Positions 1-9,567 of a DNA stretch of 64,000 nt are shown here, piece by piece (positions within the stretch are counted from its first letter, which is position 1; each line of letters begins with the position of its first letter). The notes under the pieces were generated by a model, which had not been told where the DNA came from, did not search any database, and worked only from the letters and a program-made list of their open reading frames with translations. The position numbers were made by a program, and so were the translations under genes. Source of the DNA: Tretioscincus oriximinensis (Eukaryota > Chordata > Lepidosauria > Squamata > Gymnophthalmidae); NCBI GenBank assembly GCA_022410635.1, contig JAJVDF010000257.1, forward strand, positions 418,256 to 482,255, read 5' to 3'.

Positions 1-510
1 AACTTCGTCTCTTAAATTATCCCTGGAAAAAGCCACAAGAATGTCTTTTGTAGAAGGTCCCCCTTTCATCCCCCCGGCTGTCCAGTGGGCTCTCACAATT
101 TCTTCAGGTTTTATGGATAATCCATTGCTCGTGAACCATTCTATAATGTCTTTTGTCATGTCTCTATTTCCAAAATCAGTGAAAAAACCTTTAAATCTGA
201 TGTTCTTCCTCCTACTTCTGTTCTCATGCATTATTAATCTTTGTTTAATCTCACTTAACATAGAATTAGTGGATTCATTCAAATGTTCGAGAACTTTAAT
301 TTTTGCAGAGTTTATACCTATTTTTTCTGCATGGGCAGTGCATANGTCATTGGTTTTTTTCAGCTCTGCTTTTATTTCAGAGATTTCCGATGTCATAGTT
401 TCCAATTTAGTTTCGATANTGTTCATAGCCTTTAATATTAAATCGAATTTCCCCTCTGTTGTAGCTGGCTGCCTGGTGAGGGAGCTTGTTTTAACAGTAC
501 TCGCCGCCAT
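1..510 (-). CDS. L1-type LINE ORF1 protein, N-terminal part (runs off the left edge)
   Basis: The minus strand is open for 170 codons from ATG at 510-508 down to base 1, with no stop or frameshift; two Ns make residues 31 and 56 unknown. ORF1p of L1 elements is an RNA-binding chaperone that trimerises and packages the LINE transcript. Residues about 22-95 form a heptad-rich coiled-coil (for example IETKLETM and EISEIKAEL). Residues 96-109 (ENRSRRKNIRFKGF) are the typical junction into the RRM domain. EIVRAHW (137-143) and DILVAF (156-161) correspond to the conserved RRM strands seen as ERAHR and IIVKF in other L1s. The start lies in ATATGGCGGCG, directly after a GC-rich 5'UTR. The missing part (rest of RRM, C-terminal domain, ORF2) lies outside the window. 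An unbroken frame suggests a fairly recent insertion. Confidence 0.85.
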   Translation of the reverse strand, partial: MAASTVKTSSLTRQPATTEGKFDLILKAMNXIETKLETMTSEISEIKAELKKTNDXCTAHAEKIGINSAKIKVLEHLNESTNSMLSEIKQRLIMHENRSRRKNIRFKGFFTDFGNRDMTKDIIEWFTSNGLSIKPEEIVRAHWTAGGMKGGPSTKDILVAFSRDNLRDEV

Positions 511-941
511 ATCTAGAAGAATATATCCCCAGTAATGTCCGAATTGTCCGGAGGAAAGAATTTAGTAGGGGCCTCTAATTCAGACCCGGTAATGGTATTC
601 AGGGGGGGTTGTAATGAAGCCAAAAAGAGGCGAAATTACCCTGAGTTCTTGCCGGTTTTTTCTCTGACTTCCCTCACAGTCGGCGTCTCAGTCGGCGTCT
701 CAGTAGAGGTAGGAGGTGGCGGGGGGGGAGGGCGGAGCGAAACGGAGTCGTGGCGGACAAGAGAGGGAGAATGGAAGCCGCAATTCTCCCCACCTCAACT
801 CTATCGCAGTTGCAGGTCTGTCCCTTCGTCTGGGAGACGGCGGCAGAGAAATTCGAGGGCAAACAGGTTTATAATTCCAAAACTGAGTAGCGGAGCCAAA
901 CCGGCACGTCTTTCCTCTACTCGCGCATGCGCAGATCCCCC
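511..941 (-). promoter_or_regulatory. L1 5'UTR / internal promoter, CpG-rich
   Basis: A GC- and CpG-rich block lies immediately upstream of the L1 ORF1 start and stands out from the AT-rich surroundings. On the minus strand it would begin GGGGGATCTGCGCATGCGCG, with the 5' end near 941. Bases 922-933 (CGCGCATGCGCA) match an NRF-1-type palindromic site, and the start-codon context contains GATATGGCGG, which resembles a YY1 site. 5'UTRs of young L1s act as sense promoters, usually with such sites. The exact 5' boundary is inferred from the G-run and composition shift because the matching target-site duplicate is outside the window. Confidence 0.6.
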
Positions 942-1819
942 GTTTGATACTGCACATGAAGACAAATGTGGCTCATTTGGACTAAGCTACACTTGGCTTG
1001 GTCAGAGAACTGTGATTCTCTATTCTGGAATATCTAGTAGGTTGCAAAAGTGCCCCAAGTCCAGATTGTTTAGTAGGTGAGATATAAAAAAGGTTCTGGA
1101 TGATATCAGATAGACTATATTGAAGAAACAAAAGTAACAGAATACCCAAACCCCCATAAGATATCATTGTGACATACAGCCCACGGAGGCTCAGAAGTAG
1201 GATGGGGTAGATTATGCTTTGATTCAGATGGACCAGAAGTGTGATGTGGGGTGGGGAACACACAAAGCAATTGGATACAGGCAATGCTTTGTTGGGAATG
1301 TGGTCATGAATGATGCAATGGGATTGAGGTGTGCGTCAGAATATTCATATGAGCACAATAGAAATATGGGAAGGATTTGCAAAATCAGTGGACAAATGCA
1401 GGCTTGAGATTCTTCTTAAACCAACCTGAATTATCGGTAGACCCCTCCCGCCCAAAAAAATAATAATAAAATTTTTGCACTTCCCTAGAAAGAGGGTTCT
1501 CCAGATGTTACTGTTCTTTCTCTGTTCTACCATGACATCAAGGTATCTTCCACATGTAATTGCTGAGATCCAGCAATCATAGCTCTCTAAAAGCCTTTCA
1601 TTTTGGATTTTGATCCTACCAAGGCTCCATATGTTCATTTCCTCCTAGCTTTCAGGTCATTAAAAAAAACCCTGTGTTTTCCTCCCTGCTGAAAAGTCTA
1701 AAGGAACCACAGCTTTAAAAAAATATTATTAAAAGCCTCTAGCATCAGGGCACTGACTTGAAAAAGAGAAGGTTTTTCTTTATTTCTTTTGAAGTGGATC
1801 ATTTCTATTCTCAGGGTAA
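942..1819. other. No recognised feature
   Basis: AT-rich unique-looking sequence between the L1 5' end and a SINE tail. I see no conserved coding frame or known repeat in it. Confidence 0.4.
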
Positions 1820-1912
1820 CTGCCCTGAGACCTTCAGGTATAGGGTGGTATAAAATACAAACAAACAAACAAACAAACAAACAAATAAATAAATAAATAA
1901 ATAAATAAATAA
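1820..1912 (+). mobile_element. SINE-B 3' fragment with (CAAA)n(TAAA)n tail
   Basis: The phrase CCTGAGACCTTCAGGTATAG followed by a short GGTGG and then CAAA and TAAA repeats (1857-1912) is the 3' end of the tRNA-derived SINE seen in full at 26606-26873 and 58022-58291. The tRNA head is absent, so this is a 5'-truncated copy, or a bare L2-type 3' tail, which is nearly the same sequence. Confidence 0.65.
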
Positions 1913-2326
1913 GAAGAGAGAAGTTGGAGAAAGATAGCAACAGCTAATGACAGAATTGAAACAGTGAGTTTCCACTCCCAAAGCCTCCTGGGATTATAGT
2001 GAAACATATGAGGTTTCCTTCTCATTTTACTACAAATCCAGGGTGTGTGGGAGGAAGCAATATCTTTATTCATAACTATGAGAACGTAAGTGCTTTATTC
2101 CATGAGAGTGAGAAACAGCGGGGTAATAGGCAGGTGAGTGGATTCAACCAGATACTCAAAATAAGTAAAAATAGTGCTTCAGTATTGGATTTTTATTATT
2201 AATTTGTTTTATTCCTTGTATAACCCTATGGATTGGATCCCTCAAACAGCCATGTAGCATTAAACCATGATTTTGCAAGTAATCGTCACTCTTTGAAACC
2301 GGAGGATGGATAACCATGGAAATCTA

Positions 2327-2861
2327 TTTCAGAGAAATAGCCGTGTTAGTCTAACAGAAAGTCCAGCAAAGGAGCTAGCAGCACTTTGAGACTAACTTGA
2401 GAAAAGTGGTTAGCATAAGCTTTCGTAGACAGGTCTACTTCTTCAGATGCTGAAAGAATCTTACATAGTTTGTCGCTGTAGTCTGTGTGGTATGTGGTAC
2501 GGAGTGGGTTCTTTACTCGTAATCCTTTGGGGATGATGTCCTCCTGTTTGCATTGTTTAAGAAAGATTATATCTGTACCTGAGCAAGAGTCCTGGAGAGG
2601 TTGATGGATTTCCACTCCATTCGGCTAATATTGGTGCTTTCCATGGTAGTCAATTTCAGAGAAATAGCCATGTTAGTCTAACAGAAGGTCCAGCAAAGGA
2701 GCTAGCAGCACTTTGAGACTAACTTGAGAAAAGTGGTTGGCATAAGCTTTTGTAGACAGGTCTACTTCTTCAGATGCTGCTTCTGAAGAAGTAGACCTGT
2801 CTACGAAAGCTTATGCCAACCACTTTTCTCAAGTTAGTCTCAAAGTGCTGCTAGCTCCTTT
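2327..2861 (-). mobile_element. Penelope-like element insertion with repeated and inverted termini
   Basis: A 535-bp unit is flanked by an exact 12-bp target duplication (CATGGAAATCTA at 2315-2326 and 2862-2873). Its structure is: terminal unit A (2327-2452), 200 bp of interior, a second direct copy of A (2653-2778, offset 326 bp), then an inverted partial A (2783-2861). The last two form a hairpin with 79-bp arms (2695-2773 and 2783-2861), one mismatch and a 9-base loop. The interior has a minus-strand frame containing FLKQCKQEDIIPKGLRVKNP, which resembles the N-terminal FLxxC...IPKGL module that I associate, from memory, with Penelope-like retroelements. Direct plus inverted terminal copies and variable-length duplications are typical of that group. 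Family assignment is inference; the architecture and duplication are read directly. Confidence 0.7.
2695..2861. repeat. Near-perfect 79-bp-arm inverted repeat
   Basis: Arms 2695-2773 and 2783-2861 pair along their whole length, with a single T/C difference (TTTTGTAGAC against TTTCGTAGAC in the rebuilt arm) around the 9-base loop ATGCTGCTT. It is the 3'-side terminal hairpin of the Penelope-like insertion. Transcribed as part of the intron, it would form a long double-stranded stem. Confidence 0.95.
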
Positions 2862-2873
2862 CATGGAAATCTA

Positions 2874-4031
2874 GTCTACTACTATAGGCTGCTGTGGTCA
2901 CAAAGATAAGGCACCGTCAAACTCATTAAATGGTTGAATGCAAAACTTAATCTACCTCTGTAAGTCTGCAATAAAAACAAAATTAGGTTCTACAAGACCA
3001 TGTTATACAAGGGATGATTGTACTACAGTGAAGATTAGTTCAAATAGAACTTGAAGCATTTTAATTTCCTATGTTGTCCCGGATCAACAGGGAATGTAAG
3101 TAACACTTGTCCAGGAGAGATCTGTTCCCTGTATTTCAGCAACAGCTCAATTTTACTTCTGCTGTTTTTTAAGAGGTAAGTGATGAAAACTGGAAATGGA
3201 GACCAGGCACTGAGAAATTAAGTTTTATTTCATCCAACACTGCATCTGCTCTTTTATTTCATATTTTAGATTTCCCAGTACTTCCTCTTTTAAAGTTTCT
3301 TATGATTAATTTGGTGCAATAAATCCCTGACACTAGGAAGAAAAGTGATTTATATCTTGGCAGGGCAGACAAAAAACATCAGAGTGAAATGATATGCAAA
3401 GGTTATCCTGGCTGAATTCTCCTTTCCATATATGTTTTTTAATCTTGCATATGGCCTGAGTTTTTGAGAAAACAGGTCATGTCTTCTGAATATGGGGTGC
3501 ATTGCTTCACAGGCCATGAATGTTTCAATTCTGTATGCATTTTTAAACTATGGAATGTGAGAGTTCTTTTGGATCAGAGTAAAGGAACATCTGTCTAGCA
3601 TTTTTGCTACCTGCAACAGTCAGGTAGGCAAGAGTCAATAGGCAACAGTTACATCATGTAGTTTATCCTCAAGAGCTGATAATCAAAGATTTACTGCTTT
3701 TGAACTTGTGGAATCTATTTACTTTCATGCCTGTTTGGAAAGCTGCTTTGTTGATAACCTATCATTTAAAAAAGGTTAATGAAAAATTGCTAAATTTNGT
3801 TTTAGTTTTATGCAGAATAGTTTAAAAGGAGAGATTTTTAATATTCGTTGCTATAGTACACTTATGTTTAATGTTATATAAAAATTATGTTAGCATTTTA
3901 AAATGCTCAAGAGTTCTATGACATTAATTTATAACAAAAAGAGACACGCTACAATAATTTGTAATANGCTTTCACATTTGTGTGTCTTAATATTTTTTAT
4001 GAATAGTAGATTCTTTAGAAAAATGTGTATT
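2874..4031. other. No recognised feature
   Basis: AT-rich sequence without a long open frame, recognisable repeat or splice-bounded exon. Confidence 0.4.
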
Positions 4032-4115
4032 TGAAGAGGTAAACTTTCTATGAACGCTCATGCTGTCTACCTTTTTTCTTGTTGATCTATAAGGTGCTAT
4101 GAGACCCCCTTACTA
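4032..4115 (-). mobile_element. Penelope-like terminal fragment
   Basis: GAAGAGGTAAACTTTCTATG, CTCATGCTGTCTACC and CTTGTTGATCTATAAGGTGC match, in inverted sense, the terminal unit found at 51324-51478 and 20471-20596. It is a single old arm, diverged by substitutions. Confidence 0.5.
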
Positions 4116-4977
4116 CATCATTGAAATAATTAGAATTGTGCAGCATAAATATGTGCCAGTAGGCTTGGCCATCATGCTTTTCTGGACTAATAACTGTCTG
4201 TATCCTATATACATCAATCTTTACATTAAACAATTGAATTTATATAGTCCAACCATATATTTATACCACACATCATTTGACTACTTGCTGGCACCTTTCC
4301 GGATATGTTTTTTTTAAATGAAATATCTTTCTTCTCTTCATATCCTCTGATCTTTAAACATCTGAAAGAGACTAAATTCTAGTTGACTTACAATGACATT
4401 TAAAATCTTTTTCCTTTCTTCCTTATAATTATTTTTACCTTATTTTTCATTTCCTCAGAACAGGCCATTCAACTAGGTCATATGGAATAAAATTTNGCAG
4501 CAGTTTCTGGTATAGATGACCATGGAATCAGAGACTCTATGCATGTATAAATATAATTTGAGAGCAAAGGTATCTACAGTATATTGTCTAGAGCTGAGGA
4601 AATACATTAAGATCTGTCATGATGTGATTCCACGTTGCTAAGAAATTTGTAAGGCTGTCAAGTTTCCTTACTAGTTTGCATTTATGGTATTTAAGAAATT
4701 AGTTTCTTAGATAGTAGTGATTGGTGGTGATTTTATTCATCAGCATAATTCGCATTTCACTAGAAATTGGCACAGCCATTGGTATATGGGAAGGTCTCAT
4801 TATACTAAATTCTTTCAGTGTCATCCTTTTTAAAGGAGGAGGAGGAGAAAAAGGAGAAGGAGAAGAAGAAGAATTGGGATTTTATACCCTGCCCTTCTCA
4901 CCCGAAGAAATGTAGCTTTTTTTCACCCAAAAGCTTACATCTATCTTCCCATATCATGTTGTGATGGCACCTATTAA

Positions 4978-5479
4978 CAGGGCTTTTTTTGTGATGGTAC
5001 GTGCCGGTACACAGTACCGGCACCTTTTATTTAGGCAGGGGGGACCGCCCCTGCCGCTAACGCCACCCGCCCCTGCCGCTAACGCCACCCGCCCCTGCCG
5101 CTAACACCGCCCCCACACCGCTAATGCCGCCCCCCGCCTAAATAAAAGGTGCCGGTACTGTGGTACTGCGGCGTTAGTGACGGCGGTGGCATCAGCCCCC
5201 GCCGCCGCTAATGCCACAGTACCGGCACCTTTTTTTTAGGCGGCGGGTGGTGTTAGCAGCGGGGGGGCAGGGGGTGGTGTTAGCGGCGGTGTTAGCGGCG
5301 GTGTTAGCAGCGGCGGCAGTGGGGGCAGGGGATGGCGTTAGCAGCAGCCGCCGCTTACACCCCCGCCGCTAACGCCGTCCCCGCCACCGTTGCCGCTAAC
5401 GCCATCCCCCGCCGCTGCTAACGCCCCCCCCCTCGCCGGCGTTAGTACCATCACCTTTTTGTCTAGAAAAAAAGCACTG
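4978..5479. mobile_element. Non-autonomous hAT element with GC-rich minisatellite core
   Basis: The 502-bp element starts CAGGGCTTTTTTTGTGATGG; its other end, read inwards, starts CAGTGCTTTTTTTCTAGAC. It is flanked by an exact 8-bp duplication, CCTATTAA (4970-4977 and 5480-5487), the hAT hallmark. Subterminal GGTGCCGGTAC blocks recur in both orientations. The core is extremely GC-rich, with three 22-bp units (GCCCCTGCCGCTAACGCCAC-type) at 5047-5112 and many diverged GCCGCTAACGCC units to about 5445. There is no transposase frame, so it is a MITE-like derivative. Confidence 0.85.
5047..5112 (+). repeat. 22-bp GC-rich tandem repeat, three units
   Basis: Units 5047-5068 and 5069-5090 are identical and 5091-5112 differs at two bases. 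They lie inside the hAT element and look like replication slippage in its GC-rich core. Confidence 0.85.
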
Positions 5480-5693
5480 CCTATTAATCGACTTGCAATT
5501 ACTTGTTTTCGAACAGCTAGGTTGGCTGAAGCTTAGGCCAGTTAGAGAGAGCTCACTCCTCTCCACAGCAGACACATGAGGCCGCAAACTCTGATCTCTA
5601 TTGAAAGACCATTGCTCTTAACCTCTACACAACTGTGCCTCACATAGAACATTGTGCTTTTTTTTTTACAAATCACCAAGCCTATGTTTCTTA

Positions 5694-5817
5694 TGTATTT
5701 ATTTATTTATTTGTATTTATATCCCGCTTTATGCCTGAAGGCCTCAGGGCGGCATACCATAGGGTGGCGCACATAGCTTTTCTTGCTTTCTACACGACAG
5801 ACACCCTGTGGAGTAAA
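5694..5817 (-). mobile_element. SINE-B 3' part
   Basis: It begins with (TTTA)n, then TTGTATTTATATCCCGCTTT, GCCTGAAGGCCTCAGGGCGG and GACAGACACCCTGTGGAGTA. This is the reverse complement of the last ~120 bp of SINE-B. The tRNA-like head is missing. Confidence 0.7.
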
Positions 5818-7910
5818 ACAGAAAGCTGAATAATCTTGGCAGACTAGTCTACCAATGTATGTCCTTCCCTTTACAAAACTCATGCTACCTACAATCAGTT
5901 CTAAGGTGCTATTACATAGTACATCCGTGGTGCTGTAAGTTAATTGAATCATGGAGATCCAAATAAATGCAAATTAATAAGATTTCATAAGGAAGACCCA
6001 GTGTATGAAAGTTGCTTTAGGCCCTTGATACCCAAGAAGTCAAGTCTTTTATTAATGATAAGTCCATTGACCATATCATAAACACTGAATAAAACAATAA
6101 AACTCACCTATTCATAAAGCAATCAATTAAAACAATAAATAAATCTACATTTAAAATTACTTAAAACAATTAAGAACAATTAAAAGTTAAGTTAAAACAG
6201 TCAGTAAATTTACATTCCTCCAGTTATAAGTGCAGTTCTAATTCTAATAGCCTTAACTATAAATGCCGCCCAAGAAGTCAAACTTCAGTACTTCCAAGGA
6301 TTTTTTAAAAACTCATAGTTTATGTGGAAGTGAGGATACTAATATACCTTTCCTATTTCTGAGTTAAAGTACTGCTCAGCCCTACATACTGCTCATAATG
6401 TCCTGCACATTATGAGCAAGAAAATTGTGCTCTTGAATGTTTGCACATATGATGGAATTTCACCTTCATAAACATGTAATGACAATAAGATTGAAAGTTT
6501 CAAAAAAATGAAGCCAATATTTTTAGCAATCATTTAAAAACTGAAAAAGAAAAATGCTGATTAGTGGACATCACGTTTTGCTAACCAAATAAGGCATGAC
6601 TGTATTAGACAATAGCAATAAAAGGGGGAAATCCCAGTCTGTAAGTCTCGTAATGAGCATCACTGTGTTTTTCATTTTCCCAAATCAAAACCTTGTTATT
6701 CTAACAAATGTTTGTGCAGAATATTAAATCGCTCTTGTGTGAGAGGGTAGTTCTCATTTAAGCTCTTTGGAAACAAGATAGGATATAAATGCCAAAAAAT
6801 AAATAAACAATATGCCACATCCAAATATTGCACTTTTTATTCTGATTAATGAGACCATCCTGACTACTGCCAACTTGTAAATTAATTGAGGGTTTATCTG
6901 GAACTAAGTCAATAGTTAGTTGGTTCTTATTAATGAAGGCAGTTTTTGTTTTGTCTGAAATCAGTCACAGGCCACCAAATACCCATTAATTATAGTGTTT
7001 AAATAAAACATTCCTTAGAAACAAGGAAGTCCGATACCTAATGCTAAAATTTATATTGCCATTTAATCACATCTATTTAAAAAAGCAAAAAGCTAAAGGC
7101 AACTTGGTTGATTTTGACGTAATCTGTTTGTAAAACAACTGCAATTAATTTTCCTGTCATAAATATTACTGTATAACAAGAGAAATATCCTTAAAAAGAG
7201 AGATTATTTAAGAGTAATTAACATTATACTCTAGGCAATTTAAAAGACCAAAGCAGAAAATCTGAACTATTGTATATCAAACTTTGGAGTGTTTAAATAC
7301 GGCACCGGCCAGTCTGCTACTCCCACCACCATGCCTATTTTGCTTAATCCATGTCTGGAAACAGCCATTTTTATGGTTGGAGACCAAAGCTGTGGCCAAC
7401 TCCTGGCTGACGGAATGGACACTTCTAGGTCATTTTTTCTGGGGAAGGGGAGTTTACCGGTACTTTAAAATGTCAGAAATATATTTAAATATATATTAAA
7501 GCTCTAAAAGTTTACCTGTGCGTGCACTGGACGGTATCAAAAGGAAAAAAAGCCCTGGACACTTCTATGACCATTTCTGCATAGTTTTCTTGGCAGAAAT
7601 ATAGGAGTGGTTTGCCAATTCTATTTCTGGGAAAGGCTGAAGGTCAAACTGAAAGCCTTCTGTTTTTCAGGCTACTTTTATTGCCATGGAGCTACANTTC
7701 TCCCATAAACTTCACAGCTTGTTCAACTTGATATCTTCTCTGGAAACTAACTGTGGCAATGGGGCCTTAGGCTGTTAATGTCCTTACATATTAGCTTGAT
7801 CCAGATTCACTGAAGCAACACTGTTGCAGTTCAACCTGCAGAACAACAAACGTATACTGTACAATAACGGGCATTCACAATATTGAACAGTAACGTCTTT
7901 ACAGGTGAGA
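5818..7910. other. Mostly unassigned AT-rich sequence; short L2-like tail near 6760-6812
   Basis: CTTTGGAAACAAGATAGGAT followed by ATAAATGCC and (AAATA) repeats at about 6760-6812 resembles a plus-strand L2-type 3' end. The stretch 6840-7260 contains several TTAATTA/TAATGA-type sites and no CpG-rich or repeat character, and could be conserved non-coding DNA. Nothing else is recognised. Confidence 0.35.
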
Positions 7911-8065
7911 CTAAGGTGCATCTACATATCACTTATTTATTCCACTATAGTTGAATATTCCATAACAAAGCATTGTGTGGAGTGATTTACTCCAGAATAT
8001 CCATGCTTTATTGTGGAATGTCCAATTATAGTGAAATAAATGGGTGATGTATGGATGGTGCCTAG
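7911..8065. mobile_element. Palindromic MITE
   Basis: The left arm from CTAAGGTGCATCTACATATC through TTATTCCACTATAGTTGAAT is mirrored by TAGTGAAATAAATGGGTGAT to GGATGGTGCCTAG on the right, with several mismatches. Total length is 155 bp. The same inner arms occur at 35705-35853. No clear target duplication was found, so the superfamily is uncertain (hAT-like by terminal form). Confidence 0.6.
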
Positions 8066-8276
8066 GGCTGCAGACACACGGATGTTTCATACTGTGCATG
8101 TGTTGTGCTGGTCCTTGCATGATCTTTCAGCTTCTGGATTTTGGGGGGCAAAGGAGCTTTATTCTGAGTGGATTGCTGAACATCCATGATCCTGTGGAGT
8201 GAATACTTAATCATGCAAGGACCAGCGCAATGTGCATGAGGTGCAAACCCTCCCCCCCCCCCATGTGCCTGCAGCC
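8066..8276. mobile_element. Foldback element adjoining the preceding MITE
   Basis: GGCTGCAGACACACG at the left matches the inverse of the right end (CATGTGCCTGCAGCC). Inside, GCTGGTCCTTGCATGAT (8107-8123) pairs exactly with 8210-8226. The arms enclose about 85 bases. No coding frame is present and the target duplication is unclear. Confidence 0.5.
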
Positions 8277-9368
8277 AATGTCTGCTTACATGCAGACAAG
8301 ATGTTTCTGGTGATGCCTTCAAAATATCTTCCTAATATCATTAAACATTGATTTGACCCCAACTGTAAGGTTCTGGTCCATCCACAATCACCATCTAAAT
8401 TTCAGATTTAGACAACAAGCAGTGTAGGTGGCAGAGTCAGGGAGCACACCAGGAGCCAACCCAAACCTCTATATACAGTACAGAAAAGCTCTCTAATTTT
8501 ATCAATTTATAAAAATACCTTAAACACAGAGGGCTCTCCCCAGCAGTTGTGGTTAGTACAGCTGTGAAATGTTGAAACAGTGCCAGAGGATTCACAGATG
8601 TCTCTTTTTCCACTGATGTCCTCAGAGTGGGATATTGAACAAGATGGTATGGGGGTGGGACACAAATTCCAACCAATCTATAGTGCTGGACAGACATCAC
8701 TCACTTGGGACACTCAGTGGTTTCCTTCCAGTCTAAGAGTGCTGCATTTCCCTTATGACCCACTATACGCCTTTCCTTTGCAGAAACCTGATTGTCGTTG
8801 CTATAGCCAATTAGGAACAAGGGAAAAAAATTATAGGAAAACCAGATGAACAAAAATACAGTTTAATAATTAGAATTTAAAAGATCCTGTTGTTCGACAA
8901 AGGGGGCATATGAAGAGTGCTTATTTTGTCCTGAGTCTGTTCATTGATAATGATCTGCTATCCTTAATTTGACAGATGCACCTGTAATTGAGAAAGGCAT
9001 CTTTGTCAACATAGATACATTTTGAGATGACTTCTGTAATTTCATTAAAGCTGTGTTCTCACTGCAGGGGGAGGGGGAGTTTTTCTCCTCACCCCTCCCC
9101 AGCTCAGGTGCAGCCTCATTTTAGCAGCCACACAAGAGAAAAAATGCCCCCCCCCCTTTCAAGCAATTGTATTAAACATGGTTTCAATCCTGTACAGTTA
9201 AAGAGCCTCGTTGGCAGCATGGTCCAAGCAGTTGATGAAGTCTCCTGATGGTCCTGCCATGTCGTACCCTCCCCTGCCACGTCTGAGGAAGGAGCTTCAG
9301 AATTGCGAATGGTACAGATAGCTAATCTGTATTCTAAGTTTCATATTAGGTGGTTGTATCTGGAAGCA
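8277..9368. other. No recognised feature
   Basis: Mixed-composition sequence with short C-runs (for example 9149-9157). No gene, splice-bounded exon or nameable repeat seen. Confidence 0.35.
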
Positions 9369-9567
9369 CAAGAAGAAGAAGAAGAGAAGAACTTGGTTCT
9401 TATACCCCGCTTTTCTCACCACTCAAAGGGATTCAAAGCAGCTTACAAGGATATATTTTGTCCGAAGGCTGACATTCTATCTTCCCCACCAGGCTATGGT
9501 GGTTCCCATGTATCTACTTGCAGTCAGCTGCAATTTCTTGCAATTCATGCTTTCGAATAGCTGGGTT
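9369..9567 (-). mobile_element. SINE-A, 5'-truncated
   Basis: It starts with an (AAG)n tail, then AACTTGGTTCTTATACCCCG, CTTTTCTCACCACTCAAAGG, a TCTTCCCCACCAGGCTATGG block and TGCAATTTCTTGCAATTCAT. It stops at GAATAGCTGGGTTG, before the tRNA-like head. Matches the intact minus-strand copy at 50889-51222. Confidence 0.85.

Larger units (their letters stand above)
4837..5628 (-). mobile_element. SINE-A copy split by a hAT element
   Basis: The minus-strand SINE starts with its purine-rich tail (GGA/GAA repeats, about 4837-4873), then TTTTATACCCTGCCCTTCTC and AAGCTTACATCTATCTTCCC. It is interrupted by the hAT element at 4978-5479. It resumes at 5480 with TTGCAATTACTTG, TTTTCGAACAGCTAGGTTGG and the degenerate B-box region near 5580. 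Joined in order, these blocks follow the intact copy at 50889-51222. The SINE is older than the DNA element inside it. Confidence 0.7.

Noticed and set aside
41..1080. Plus-strand frames of 164 and 181 codons
   Set aside because: They are the antisense shadow of L1 ORF1 and of its GC-rich 5'UTR; the minus strand gives the recognisable protein.
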